Assembly (NCBI GenBank): GCA_937902735.1
Contig: CALELS010000014.1
Coordinates: 62,001-126,000, forward strand
Source of the DNA: an uncultured Caryophanales bacterium
GTDB lineage: Bacteria > Bacillota_I > Bacilli_A > RFN20 > CAG-826
DNA: 64,000 nucleotides
Direction: 5' to 3'
In this document: positions 26,171 to 35,259 of the stretch, piece by piece
Numbering within the stretch: the stretch's first letter is position 1
Layout: the number at the start of each line of letters is the position of its first letter
The notes under the pieces: generated by a model
Database searches by the model: none
Told to the model about the DNA's origin: nothing
The model's input: only the letters and a program-made list of their open reading frames with translations
Position numbers and translations under genes: made by a program

Positions 26171-27300
26171 TATTTAGTCTCCTTAGTTTCTAATTCTGGT
26201 TGAACTTCAATTGGTTTAATAACTTTGATTTTCTTTAGTAAATCAAAAACGAATAAGGATGTGCTTCCAACAAATGCAAGAGCAGCGCTTATGATGATAT
26301 ATGGTAGATATGATGGGAGACATCTAAATCCTAATGTGAGTATCATTATAACAAATGCAAATAAGACAATTGGAAGAGCAATAAGATTTAAGAAGAATAC
26401 TTTTTTAATATATTTAGAAACAACATACATGATGTAACTTAATATGAATATCATCGAATAAATTACTGGGATGGATTCAATGTAGATTTCTTCAATAGTA
26501 TTTGTGAACAAATATCCTGGAGTAAAGATTAAAATCATAATCGCTATTGGATGTATAACTTCTAGGATATTTGAGACAAAATCAAGTTTTGTTTTCTTCT
26601 CTTTATTTATTGATACATAGTATTGTCCAAATGAGACAAGAGAATATGTCATAAACATAACTGCAATCATCATAAGTGGATATGATGGATTAAATACATC
26701 ACTTCTAGCGCTTTGGAACAAGACATATGTAGTTAAACCTGCACCAAGTAAAGCGTGAGAGAAGATCATAACTTCACCCATAATGATTCCTGGAACTTTC
26801 TTTTTAGAAGCAAGATGAACAATTGCAAAAACAAGAGCGACTAAAGAGAAGATTCCTAAAAGCAAACAGATCAATGACATTGGAGTAAATTCCGCCATAA
26901 TCTTTTTAACAACTAAATCAGCTTGTGGATCAGGATCACTACCACCGCCAAAGATTCCTCTAATAATTGCAGCGATAGCAGCACCTAAGCCACCTACTAA
27001 CAAAGCTACAAAGAAAATTGCAATTGAAGCAAGTATACCTAAGACAGTTGTTAAAGCGTTATAAACAATTGCTAAGATTTTTGGCATTTTTTCTTTCTTA
27101 GTTAATGCTCCAACTAAAAGTAGGATTGATGGAATGATTGAAAGAGCGATAGGAATGATACATATTCCAAAGATTCCAGCTTCATTTCCAGCATTCATAA
27201 ACATGTTGAAAAGAACACCTGCAATAGCAAATAAAACACCAACTACTGGAAATGCTATAGCAGATATAACTTGTGAGATATGAAATGATTTGTTTTCCAT
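26170..27300 (-). CDS. polytopic membrane protein of unknown function
   Basis: 376 aa with about ten hydrophobic helices, for example SAIAFPVVGVLFAIAGVLFN, IIPIALSIIPSILLLVGAL, LASIAIFFVALLVGGLGAAI and YIIISAALAFVGSTSLFVF. A short glycine/Asp loop (GGGSDPDPQAD) separates helices 3 and 4. No family recognised. It overlaps both neighbours by one base (TAATG junction), so it is co-translated with a GT-B-like protein and an FMN-binding-like protein, and the three probably act together at the membrane. Confidence 0.75.
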   Translation of the reverse strand: MENKSFHISQVISAIAFPVVGVLFAIAGVLFNMFMNAGNEAGIFGICIIPIALSIIPSILLLVGALTKKEKMPKILAIVYNALTTVLGILASIAIFFVALLVGGLGAAIAAIIRGIFGGGSDPDPQADLVVKKIMAEFTPMSLICLLLGIFSLVALVFAIVHLASKKKVPGIIMGEVMIFSHALLGAGLTTYVLFQSARSDVFNPSYPLMMIAVMFMTYSLVSFGQYYVSINKEKKTKLDFVSNILEVIHPIAIMILIFTPGYLFTNTIEEIYIESIPVIYSMIFILSYIMYVVSKYIKKVFFLNLIALPIVLFAFVIMILTLGFRCLPSYLPYIIISAALAFVGSTSLFVFDLLKKIKVIKPIEVQPELETKETK

Positions 27301-28223
27301 TATTTTTGTTTCTCCTTTGCGCGCTTATCGCGAATTTGTTCCATTTCTTTTACGTCGATTACTTCGACATTATGTTCATATGCCCAATCTACCATTTGCT
27401 TTAAAGCAAGTTTTAAGAATGGACGAGGGATTTTAACAATCATTTTAAGAGCATCATCAGTGAATTTAACTTTATCATCAGCTCTATTTGCAGCGTATCT
27501 TAAGGAAGTTAAATCAACTTCGCGATTAGGAATACCTACTGCGATTGGTTTTTCATAATTAGAGCACCAGAAGTTTTTACTATCACGATATCCCCAGTTT
27601 GTTGGAAGAGGCATGAAGTTACGTCTATTAACTCCATTGATGATGGCATCATAGTATTGATCTTTCATCAAAATCTTATCTACTTTGAGGATGAAATGTG
27701 CTCCAAATTTGGAGGTAATACCATTGAAATCATGATATGGTCCATCATATTCTTCTTGGACTTTATCATCTTGAGCGTTATCAAGTGTATCTACCCATGT
27801 GCATTCCATAACTTGGAGAGCTTCTGAGATGATTGTTGGATATTTATGTTCTTTATCTTCTTTAGAAGAGTGTGATTCTTCAGTGTGGAAGATAAAGTTT
27901 TTCATCTTTTCTTCTGGAGTGTCTCCAGGGAAACCTAAATCAACATGGTTTTTAAAGTTTTTCTTAGAAAATGGTAGGAAGTTGATCGTACATTTCTTAT
28001 GTCTTAATATTCCTTTTGCAGTGTTTGATGTATTTCTACATTCGAGTACCATAGCGTAGTAATCTTTTCCAGCGATATAATATGGAAAGATTAAGGAGTA
28101 GGCTCCAAAGGAAGTTTTCTCTCCTTTTTCATCAAGTGTACCAATAAGAGTTAATGGCATTGGAAAAAAGAGGGATGTTTGATAGAAATTATCGACTATT
28201 CTTAAGTTTTTAAATTTTGACAT
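27300..28223 (-). CDS. flavin reductase-like (FMN split-barrel) protein with C-terminal helical domain
   Basis: 307 aa. Residues ~10-220 resemble the flavin-reductase-like FMN-binding split barrel: PMPLTLIGTLDEKGEKTSFG, CRNTSNTAKGILRHKKCTIN, and a strand/loop with HFILKVDKILM. Residues ~250-300 (DDALKMIVKIPRPFLKLALK, then WAYEHNVEVID) resemble the small PCP_red helical domain found at the ends of dark protochlorophyllide reductase subunits and some redox proteins. That combination would be unusual and needs a profile search. First gene of the operon, GAGG ribosome site. Confidence 0.6.
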   Translation of the reverse strand: MSKFKNLRIVDNFYQTSLFFPMPLTLIGTLDEKGEKTSFGAYSLIFPYYIAGKDYYAMVLECRNTSNTAKGILRHKKCTINFLPFSKKNFKNHVDLGFPGDTPEEKMKNFIFHTEESHSSKEDKEHKYPTIISEALQVMECTWVDTLDNAQDDKVQEEYDGPYHDFNGITSKFGAHFILKVDKILMKDQYYDAIINGVNRRNFMPLPTNWGYRDSKNFWCSNYEKPIAVGIPNREVDLTSLRYAANRADDKVKFTDDALKMIVKIPRPFLKLALKQMVDWAYEHNVEVIDVKEMEQIRDKRAKEKQK

Positions 28224-28275
28224 ACAATACCTCTTTATTATTTTACAAAATAATTACGTTTTATTAACAATTCTT

Positions 28276-28281
28276 TATAAT
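28276..28281 (+). promoter_or_regulatory. -10 box 6 nt before ATG of the alpha/beta hydrolase gene
   Basis: TATAAT, six bases, then ATG at 28288 with no Shine-Dalgarno. Transcription should start at or beside the start codon. Confidence 0.6.
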
Positions 28282-28287
28282 AAAATC

Positions 28288-29337
28288 ATGGGAAAACTAC
28301 TTGAAAATATCTTTCACAAGGTTGTTAAAAAGCGCTAAAAAAGAAGTTAAAAAGGAAGCTCCAAACGTTATTGCGGACGCTATTATTCGTTTAATTTTCT
28401 TCCACAGAAATTCAACGGATATGAGACATTATTTTCTAGAAAGATGGTTTAAAGATTTACATTTTCAAAGAGAACTTTTTAGGGTAGAGAAAAATATTTT
28501 AACTGGTTCATATTTTCATAATGGAAATATTACTCAAGATAAGATTATAATCTTTTCTTGTACTTATTCGAAAGGGTATCATTATTACCTTGATTTTATC
28601 CACTACTTCACTAGTCTAGGATATCTAGTTTTTAGTTATGATAACACTGCTACAGATGAAAGTGATGGACTAGGGATCAAAGGGTTTCCTCAAGCTATAG
28701 TTGATTTAAAAGAAGCAATCGAATTTGTTAAAAGAGATAGATTCGTTAAAGATGAACAATTAATTCTTATTGGACATGGTATGGGTGGCTATGCAGCTGG
28801 TGCAATTACTAAAGAATACAAAAACATTAAAAAAGTCGTTTTATTGAATGCTTTTGATTCAGAAGTGATCTATTAAAACTTAATGGACATGAATGGGCAA
28901 AACAAGATATTAAACCATATCTAAAATATATTGATAATGCAACTAATCAAGACTTTCCTCTCGTTGGAAGATATTCAGTTTCTAAATCAATTAGAGTGTC
29001 TAAAGGAGAATTTTTAATCATCCATTCTGATAGTGACGTTTTAGTACCTCTTTCTACTGGAGCAAAACTTATTGCCTCCAAGATGAAAAATTGGAAGAGG
29101 ATAGATTATATCTATCTTCATAATAGAGGACACTTCGATTTATATTATGATGATAAGGCACTAAATTATCAAAATGATGTAGTAAAAGAGTACAACAAAT
29201 TAGTGAAAGTTGGCTCTAGAAGTGAAGTCAATAAACAAAATCTAGAGACAATGTTTAGCATTATCAACAAGGATGTTTACCTCGATATGCTAGACAAAAA
29301 ACTATTAAATTGTATAATTTCATTCATAAATAAATAA
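28288..29337 (+). pseudogene. alpha/beta hydrolase, frameshifted
   Basis: The main frame (about 28301-28876) encodes a lid-free alpha/beta hydrolase half: IIIFSCTYSKGYHYYLDF, LVFSYDNTATDESDG and the nucleophile elbow LILIGHGMGGYAAG. It stops at TAA 28874-28876. The -1 frame continues without interruption from about 28864 (SDLLKLNGHEWAKQD) to 29337 and supplies the rest: LIIHSDSDVLVPLSTG with the acid and NRGHFDLYYD with the catalytic His. One base is therefore missing near 28860. At the 5' end, the ATG at 28288 with a good -10 gives MGKLLENIFHKVVKK and then stops, and its frame must shift at A-rich 28327-28340 to join the main frame. So two lesions are possible. No slippery heptamer stands out. 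A sequencing or assembly error cannot be excluded. Acyltransferase gene follows by 5 bp. Confidence 0.7.
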
Positions 29338-29342
29338 AAAAA

Positions 29343-30674
29343 ATGAAAAAAGAGAGAGATTTAATCAAAGAACTTAATACAAAGAAATACAATCGTCCTT
29401 TTTTTATTAGGTCGCTTGGTTATTATCTTTTAACTTGCACTTATTGGGTTGCTGCTAAATTTAAACCTCAATACAAAGTAATTGATAAAGTTGAAAAAGG
29501 CCCTGCATTTTATCTTTGGAATCACACAAATAGAAGAGATGAACATTTCTGTGTTCATATGGCGTTCCCAAGAAGAATTACTCCAGTATGTGAATGGAAT
29601 GAATTCTTTAGAGGACATACTCAATTCTTGCTTCGTCATTTACCAGCAATACCTAAAAAGGTATACACGAATGATTTCACCTCAATAAGAGCAATGAATC
29701 GTATCATCAAACAAGGTGGAATTATTCTAATGGCGCCTGAAGGTACACCTTCAATTTATGGAGGAAACCAACCAGTTGTTCCTGGTACAGGAGCATTCCT
29801 TAAGCATTACAAAATTCCAGTGTATTGTTGCAAAGTTCAAGGTGGATATCTTTCTAATCCTAAATTTGATTGTTATTACGATAGACTTGGTAAAACATAC
29901 GCTACACAGTTTAAATTATTCACTTCTGAAGATTTAGAGCTTCTCTCTCCAAATGAAATTGAAGCAAAGATTAATGAAGCATTTGACCAAGAGGATTATT
30001 CTTGGAACAAGAAAATGCGTATTAAATATATAAAAGAAAATAAAGGATCTTTAACTGACAAGATGGAATATGCTTTCTATCTTTGTCCAAAATGTGGTCA
30101 TGAATATGAAATGGCCCATACTGAAGATAACAAAATTTATTGTAAACACTGTGGTAACACTGCAATTGTTAATGAATACGGTGATTTAATTCCCGAAGAT
30201 GAAACTATGGTATTTCCAGAAACTCCTTATGTTTGGGGAAATAACCAAAGAAGAAAAGTTATCGAAGATATTAGAAAAGATCCTAATTATGAAATTAAGA
30301 TTCATTGTTGGATTGGTGAAATGCCACGTAATCGTTTCTTAAAGAAAACTGAAACAAGTCAAAGATGTGGAGAAGGTATCATTAGAATTAATCATGAAGG
30401 ATTCTTCTTTGATGGAGTTAGAAATGGTAAACCTTACAATATCCATTTAACTTATGTTGAATTATATTCATTTGTTATCCTTCTTGATTTCACATTCTTC
30501 TTAATATTCTTTAGAGAAGATATGCTCGAATTTCATCCAGATGAACCAATTGTTATGAAGATGCTTCTTAGCGTCGAAGAGATGCATCGTTTCCATGTAA
30601 ATACTTGGAAAAACCTTCCTAAATTATCTTATTTATACGAAGGACTCGACGAGATAACAGTTGCTAAAAAATAG
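29343..30674 (+). CDS. PlsC-like acyltransferase with zinc-ribbon extension
   Basis: 443 aa. Residues ~45-200 hold the glycerolipid acyltransferase motifs: LWNHTNRRDEHF near 56-67 (HxxxxD), and MAPEGTPSIYGG near 137 (EGT motif). After the catalytic domain comes a zinc ribbon (LCPKCGHEYEM and CKHCGN, near 250-277), then ~160 residues with a hydrophobic stretch (FVILLDFTFFLIFF). Family members transfer an acyl group to 1-acylglycerol-3-phosphate at the membrane. The C-terminal extension is not part of standard PlsC. It follows the broken hydrolase by 5 bp, so the pair was an operon. Confidence 0.85.
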   Translation: MKKERDLIKELNTKKYNRPFFIRSLGYYLLTCTYWVAAKFKPQYKVIDKVEKGPAFYLWNHTNRRDEHFCVHMAFPRRITPVCEWNEFFRGHTQFLLRHLPAIPKKVYTNDFTSIRAMNRIIKQGGIILMAPEGTPSIYGGNQPVVPGTGAFLKHYKIPVYCCKVQGGYLSNPKFDCYYDRLGKTYATQFKLFTSEDLELLSPNEIEAKINEAFDQEDYSWNKKMRIKYIKENKGSLTDKMEYAFYLCPKCGHEYEMAHTEDNKIYCKHCGNTAIVNEYGDLIPEDETMVFPETPYVWGNNQRRKVIEDIRKDPNYEIKIHCWIGEMPRNRFLKKTETSQRCGEGIIRINHEGFFFDGVRNGKPYNIHLTYVELYSFVILLDFTFFLIFFREDMLEFHPDEPIVMKMLLSVEEMHRFHVNTWKNLPKLSYLYEGLDEITVAKK

Positions 30675-30676
30675 AC

Positions 30677-30703
30677 AAAACGGAACCAAATCGGTTCCGT
30701 TTT
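30677..30703. terminator. bidirectional terminator
   Basis: AAAACGGAACC-AAATC-GGTTCCGTTTT. T-rich on both outputs, between the convergent acyltransferase (+) and lipoprotein (-) genes. Confidence 0.85.
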
Positions 30704-30724
30704 ATATTAAATATATAATCAATA

Positions 30725-31630
30725 TTATTTAGCGTTCATGGCTGCATTTTGAACATCTTTTAAGAATTGTTCTAAGGTTTTATCAAATCCAACGTATTCT
30801 AAAGGAACATCAAGTTTTCCACTAAAAGGAACAATTTGTCCTTTAATGATATAGGTGCGATTATTTCCCATATCACCTTTAACTCTCATATGTAAACCAA
30901 CGAATTTTCTACCATTCATTACAACTATGAATTCATATTCAATGATTCCACTATTGAGGGCATCTACATTAGCAAATTCAATCTTAAAGAATGTTCTTCC
31001 ACCTTCTCTTGCTGTTTTAATAACAGTGTTAGGATCTTGAATCATTCCACCTTCTTTAAGTTCATTTAAGAAGGTATATGGATTTACAAATCCTTCGGTG
31101 TTTGGATCTGTAGGATCAATGCTAAAGAACGAACCCATTCCATTAGTGTCATCATGAGGCATATTCATATGATATTTATCAACGATTGAATATGTAGAGG
31201 TTTTAGCCCCACTAATAGGGACTGTTACAGTATATGTAGCATCAATATCAACATATGCAGTGTCACCACGAACATACATCATTTGGTTACCACTTGCTCT
31301 TATAAGAGGAGAAAATGTAGAAGAAATTTTGGTTTTACCAGCACCAATACGTTCACCAGTTTTTGCATCATATGTTGCTATGGCAATTGTGTCTGTAACA
31401 ATATCGCTGATGGTATATAGATCCATCTTTACCCCTTTTAGAGCATTAGCAAGATTTTCAAAAGTCATTGTGCGTGAATATTCATCATAACTAATTACTG
31501 TTGTGTATTGAATATCATCAGGCATTTCAATATAGACATCATCTTCATCTAAAGATGAAGAAACTGTATCGCAGCCTGTTAGAGCAAACATAGGAATGAT
31601 TGCAAGTAAAAATGTGGCAAACTTTTTCAT
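30725..31630 (-). CDS. lipoprotein, unknown function
   Basis: 301 aa. Signal peptide MKKFATFLLAIIPMFALTGC with lipobox FALTGC (Cys 20), then an acidic stretch (SSSLDEDDVYIEMPDD). The body is beta-rich with alternating Thr/Val/Tyr strands (AYVDIDATYTVTVPISGAKT; FFKIEFANVDALNSGIIEYE), as in lipid-binding or LolA/LppX-like beta folds, but I cannot name a family. It is separated by 65 bp from the MacB-like ABC transporter on the same strand and may serve it. AGGTTTTATT gives only a weak ribosome site. Confidence 0.75.
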   Translation of the reverse strand: MKKFATFLLAIIPMFALTGCDTVSSSLDEDDVYIEMPDDIQYTTVISYDEYSRTMTFENLANALKGVKMDLYTISDIVTDTIAIATYDAKTGERIGAGKTKISSTFSPLIRASGNQMMYVRGDTAYVDIDATYTVTVPISGAKTSTYSIVDKYHMNMPHDDTNGMGSFFSIDPTDPNTEGFVNPYTFLNELKEGGMIQDPNTVIKTAREGGRTFFKIEFANVDALNSGIIEYEFIVVMNGRKFVGLHMRVKGDMGNNRTYIIKGQIVPFSGKLDVPLEYVGFDKTLEQFLKDVQNAAMNAK

Positions 31631-31695
31631 AATAAAACCTCTTCTTGCTTTAATAATAGCAAGATAAGAGAAGAAAACAAAACTTATTATTTTAT

Positions 31696-34600
31696 TTATT
31701 CGCTTCTTAGAGCGATAACAGGGTCTTGATGAGAAGCTTTCATTGATGGAATTAAACCACTTAAGACATTAAGTAAAACTGAGATTAACACCATTATTAG
31801 AGCGACCCAAATTGGTAAAGCTGCAATATTAAAGACATTAAGTGACATCATTGAAAGATTAAAGATAACTTGAAGGATATATGTTACTCCAATACCAATA
31901 AGTCCACTTGCTAAGCCAGTGATTAAACATTCAGCAATAAATAGACGAGATACATCTTTCTTTCTTCCACCTAAAGAACGAATAATACCTATTTCTTTCA
32001 CTCTTTCCATCGTGGAAATAAATGTAATAACTGCAATCATGAAACAAGAGACAACAAGAGATAAGCTTGTAAATGCAATCAAAGCAATTGTAATAATGAG
32101 AATCAAAGTATTAATAACAGTGATAATTAATTGAACTGGATCACTATAAGTGATTTCAGTACGTAATGGATTACCTTTTTCAAGAATTACTTTTTCATTA
32201 TTAATGGTAACTTCGATTGTTTCATCACCATTCCATTTATCTAGATGAGAAGTTACTTTGTTCTTATCATTAAATGATTTTGGATAGATTGATATAGTCT
32301 TTGGAAGCATTTCAAAATTCCATACTTTGTTGATTTTTTTCGCACTATAACCAGTTAATGCGCGAAGGTATTGTTTATTAATATCTACACTTGGTGACAT
32401 ACCTGGCATTGAACTAGAAATCATATCACTTAATGCGCTTGTTTGATCAACATTTAGCGAAGAGGAATAATCACTTGCTAAACGAGGATCATCTTCCCCT
32501 CTTCTAAAAGAAGTATATCTATATTTGACATATGCATTGAACTTATCTTTCTTTGCTAATTCAATATGATTTTTAATACCATGTTGTTCATTGAAATAAA
32601 TCTCATTTTTTATTTGATCTTCAATGAACATTTTGGTGAACGCTGGAGTGTAATATACACCAGTTTTTAAAGAACCAAAATTGATACCAGGTTTCTTTCG
32701 TAAGATACCAACGATATTCATTTTCATCTTTTCACCATATGTTTCAGAAGGATTAGCGTCATACATATAACCTTCTACTACAACATCTTTGGCTTCGAAA
32801 TTATCTGTAGATAAGAACATATTAATCGCGATTTGACTCATTGGATCATCATCATTTGGCACTAATGTAACATTGTTTTCTTGGATGACATAGTCAATCT
32901 TAGGCATTTCAATTGCTGGTGTTTCTTCATCTTCTTCCTCATCAGACATTTGTCCAAGATAAGAGAAAATGGAGTCAGTTGTTTCAAATCTACCAGTGTA
33001 TTTCTTATCAGGATCAAAATAGGTTGTTCCTTTTTTACGAGTGAGGGTCATAGGAACTTCAGTCCCCATAAAATCAAGAATACCATCAAGCACATCATCA
33101 TCTGCTTTATATTCAAGATCTACCGGGAATTTGTTGGTTGATAGAACTAAGTCAGGCATTTTTTCCTTGATTAAATCAATTAAAGCATCTGTTAAAACTA
33201 AATCAAATGTTACATGTTTAGTATCGAAGGATTGATATGAATAGATGTTTGGATAGTAATAGAAATCACGATCAAGAATTTCTTGGAACTCAAAATGAGT
33301 TCTATAGTTAGAATAGTCTTTCTTTTCTTCTGGTTTTAATGTTGCATCATTATCTTGAGCAGCTTTCATAGCGATATTTAAGAATTCAGTTTCATCATAA
33401 TATCCAAGTTGACCATATAAAAAGTCAGTCATTGTGGTGTTATCATCCACTACTACGACTAATTCATTTTTCTCAGTTGGAATCTTAGTTCCTGCAATAA
33501 GTTCATATTGAGAATCAATAAAATCAGTATTGTTTGGAATTTGATTCATGAAAGCTGTGAAAAGAGAAATATAGCGGGAGAATAATTCAAATCCCGAAAT
33601 TGTTTTAATCTCACTAGCGTACATTTGAGTCAAAGCATTAAGTGAAGAATCAAAATTATCTGCCTCAGGATTGCTATGATCTCTTGTGTAATGAGTAAAG
33701 ATATTGTTTGTTGGATCAATACCATAATCATATTTAAGTGAAGTTATTGCATCTTCATCAAGTTGTTCAACCCAAGCGATGAATTCTTTATTTATATCAT
33801 TTGTTTTGTTTTGAGATGACATAAAGTCATTATATTTAGACATTAGGTATTGAATCATTGAATCAAGACCAACTTGATGTGTATCATCAAATGGAGGGAT
33901 GTCTTTTTGATCCCAGTTTGAAAGTCCGCTAACAAGTGAAGTATAGTCAATGCTTTCTTCGCTTACTGTTACAGGATATTGACTTAACATATCATCTTGC
34001 ATTCCATTGACGTAGTTTTTAACTCCAAATGAGACAGCAAGGACAGAGGAAACTCCAACAATACCAATACTACCCGCAATAGCAATTAGAATAGTTCTAG
34101 ATAGTTTAGACACTAAGTTAGAGAAAGATAGACCTGTGGCAGTGAAAAATGACATTGCTGAACGTTTTTCTTTTTTAACTATTGTAGGTTCTACTACTTC
34201 TTTTTTAGTCTCTCTTTCTTTTTCCTCTTCTTTTGAAGAATATGGATTAGAGTCACTTAAAAGTTCTCCATCTTTCATCTTTATGATGCGTGTAGCGTAT
34301 TTATCTGCTAAATCAGGGTTATGGGTAACCATGATAACTAAACAATTTGAGGCAACTTCTTTTAATAAATCCATTACTTGGATAGATGTTTCACTATCAA
34401 GAGCGCCGGTAGGTTCATCAGCTAAAATGATTTCTGGCTCATTAACTAAAGCACGAGCAATAGCAACTCTTTGCATTTGACCACCACTTAATTGGTTTGG
34501 TTTTTTTCTTTCTAGACCACCTAAGCCAACTTTTTCTAAAGCTTTGATTGCTCTTTCTTTTCTTTCTTTACGAGATATACCACCTATGGTTAGAGCAAGT

Positions 34601-34917
34601 TCTACGTTTTTTAAGATGTTTTGATGACCAATTAAGTTATAGGATTGAAAAACAAAACCAATTGAGTGGTTACGATATGTATCCCAATCTCTATCTTTAT
34701 AGTTTTTAGTAGATTTACCAGCAATGATAAGATCACCACTTGTATATCTATCTAAACCTCCGATGATATTTAAAAGAGTGGTTTTGCCACATCCGGAAGG
34801 ACCTAAAATTGCTACGAACTCATTTTTTCTAAAATTAACATCTAAACCTTTTAAAGCATGTACTGGTTCCTGTTCTTTTAAGATATAATCTTTTTTAATT
34901 TGAATTAACTTTAGCAT
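31696..34917 (-). CDS. MacB-like ABC transporter, ATPase-permease fusion
   Basis: 1073 aa. Residues 1-230 are a LolD/MacB-type ATPase: Walker A GPSGCGKTT at 39-47, signature LSGGQMQRVAIARAL near 142, Walker B IILADEPTGALD near 162, H-loop MVTHN. A first membrane helix follows near residue 272-295 (LSRTILIAIAGSIGIVGVSS), then a ~600-residue extracytoplasmic domain, then FtsX-type helices (INTLILIITIALIAFTSLSL; LFIAECLITGLASGLIGIG; LPIWVALIMVLISVLLNVLS). These single-chain exporters act as mechanotransmission machines on lipoproteins, peptides or toxins. The extracellular domain is much larger than MacB's. The neighbouring lipoprotein could be a partner. Confidence 0.9.
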   Translation of the reverse strand: MLKLIQIKKDYILKEQEPVHALKGLDVNFRKNEFVAILGPSGCGKTTLLNIIGGLDRYTSGDLIIAGKSTKNYKDRDWDTYRNHSIGFVFQSYNLIGHQNILKNVELALTIGGISRKERKERAIKALEKVGLGGLERKKPNQLSGGQMQRVAIARALVNEPEIILADEPTGALDSETSIQVMDLLKEVASNCLVIMVTHNPDLADKYATRIIKMKDGELLSDSNPYSSKEEEKERETKKEVVEPTIVKKEKRSAMSFFTATGLSFSNLVSKLSRTILIAIAGSIGIVGVSSVLAVSFGVKNYVNGMQDDMLSQYPVTVSEESIDYTSLVSGLSNWDQKDIPPFDDTHQVGLDSMIQYLMSKYNDFMSSQNKTNDINKEFIAWVEQLDEDAITSLKYDYGIDPTNNIFTHYTRDHSNPEADNFDSSLNALTQMYASEIKTISGFELFSRYISLFTAFMNQIPNNTDFIDSQYELIAGTKIPTEKNELVVVVDDNTTMTDFLYGQLGYYDETEFLNIAMKAAQDNDATLKPEEKKDYSNYRTHFEFQEILDRDFYYYPNIYSYQSFDTKHVTFDLVLTDALIDLIKEKMPDLVLSTNKFPVDLEYKADDDVLDGILDFMGTEVPMTLTRKKGTTYFDPDKKYTGRFETTDSIFSYLGQMSDEEEDEETPAIEMPKIDYVIQENNVTLVPNDDDPMSQIAINMFLSTDNFEAKDVVVEGYMYDANPSETYGEKMKMNIVGILRKKPGINFGSLKTGVYYTPAFTKMFIEDQIKNEIYFNEQHGIKNHIELAKKDKFNAYVKYRYTSFRRGEDDPRLASDYSSSLNVDQTSALSDMISSSMPGMSPSVDINKQYLRALTGYSAKKINKVWNFEMLPKTISIYPKSFNDKNKVTSHLDKWNGDETIEVTINNEKVILEKGNPLRTEITYSDPVQLIITVINTLILIITIALIAFTSLSLVVSCFMIAVITFISTMERVKEIGIIRSLGGRKKDVSRLFIAECLITGLASGLIGIGVTYILQVIFNLSMMSLNVFNIAALPIWVALIMVLISVLLNVLSGLIPSMKASHQDPVIALRSE

Positions 34918-35028
34918 ATATGAGTCCTACCTTATTTCATTATTAGGATAAACATTTTTCTAAAAATGTATAGCAAAATACTTTTTATTTTATGAGTTAG
35001 GCAACTATTTAAGGTTCAAGAATGAAAA

Positions 35029-35044
35029 AAGCCCATAGGGGCTT
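35029..35044 (-). terminator. terminator of the 51-aa membrane protein gene
   Basis: AAGCCC-CTAT-GGGCTT followed on the minus strand by TTTTTT, directly after the TAA at 35047. It supports the small gene as real. Confidence 0.8.
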
Positions 35045-35046
35045 AA

Positions 35047-35202
35047 TTATTTATTTCTCTTTCGGTTTACAAAGAACACATAGCATATTATTGCAGTGAC
35101 TGATGTAACAGTCATGATGATAATAAGTAAAATATAAGTCATTGTGTCGACTGGAGTATAAAATGTGGTCACTACTTCATTGAATATGCTAAGTAAATTC
35201 AT
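35047..35202 (-). CDS. small single-pass membrane protein (51 aa)
   Basis: MNLLSIFNEVVTTFYTPVDT is followed by a hydrophobic segment (MTYILLIIIMTVTSVTAIIC, YVFF) and a basic tail VNRKRNK, so N-out/C-in topology is likely. The gene is supported by three independent signs: an uninterrupted frame with ATG and TAA, TATAAT six bases before the ATG (35214-35209), and a hairpin terminator immediately after the stop. No Shine-Dalgarno. It diverges from the 216-aa membrane protein; the two ATGs are only 57 bp apart. Function unknown. Confidence 0.7.
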   Translation of the reverse strand: MNLLSIFNEVVTTFYTPVDTMTYILLIIIMTVTSVTAIICYVFFVNRKRNK

Positions 35203-35222
35203 ATCTCTATTATATGCGTGAT

Positions 35223-35251
35223 TTGAAGATTTTAAACATTTTTGATAAAAT
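35223..35251 (+). promoter_or_regulatory. leaderless-type promoter of the 216-aa gene
   Basis: TTGAAG, 17-bp spacer, TAAAAT (35246-35251), then 8 bp to the ATG at 35260; no Shine-Dalgarno. It overlaps the opposite promoter of the 51-aa gene (TATAAT at 35214-35209). Confidence 0.65.
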
Positions 35252-35259
35252 ATTTAAGC

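Noticed and set aside
28860..28880. Programmed -1 frameshift in the hydrolase gene
   Set aside because: No X-XXY-YYZ heptamer and no downstream stem-loop; a mutation or read error is simpler.
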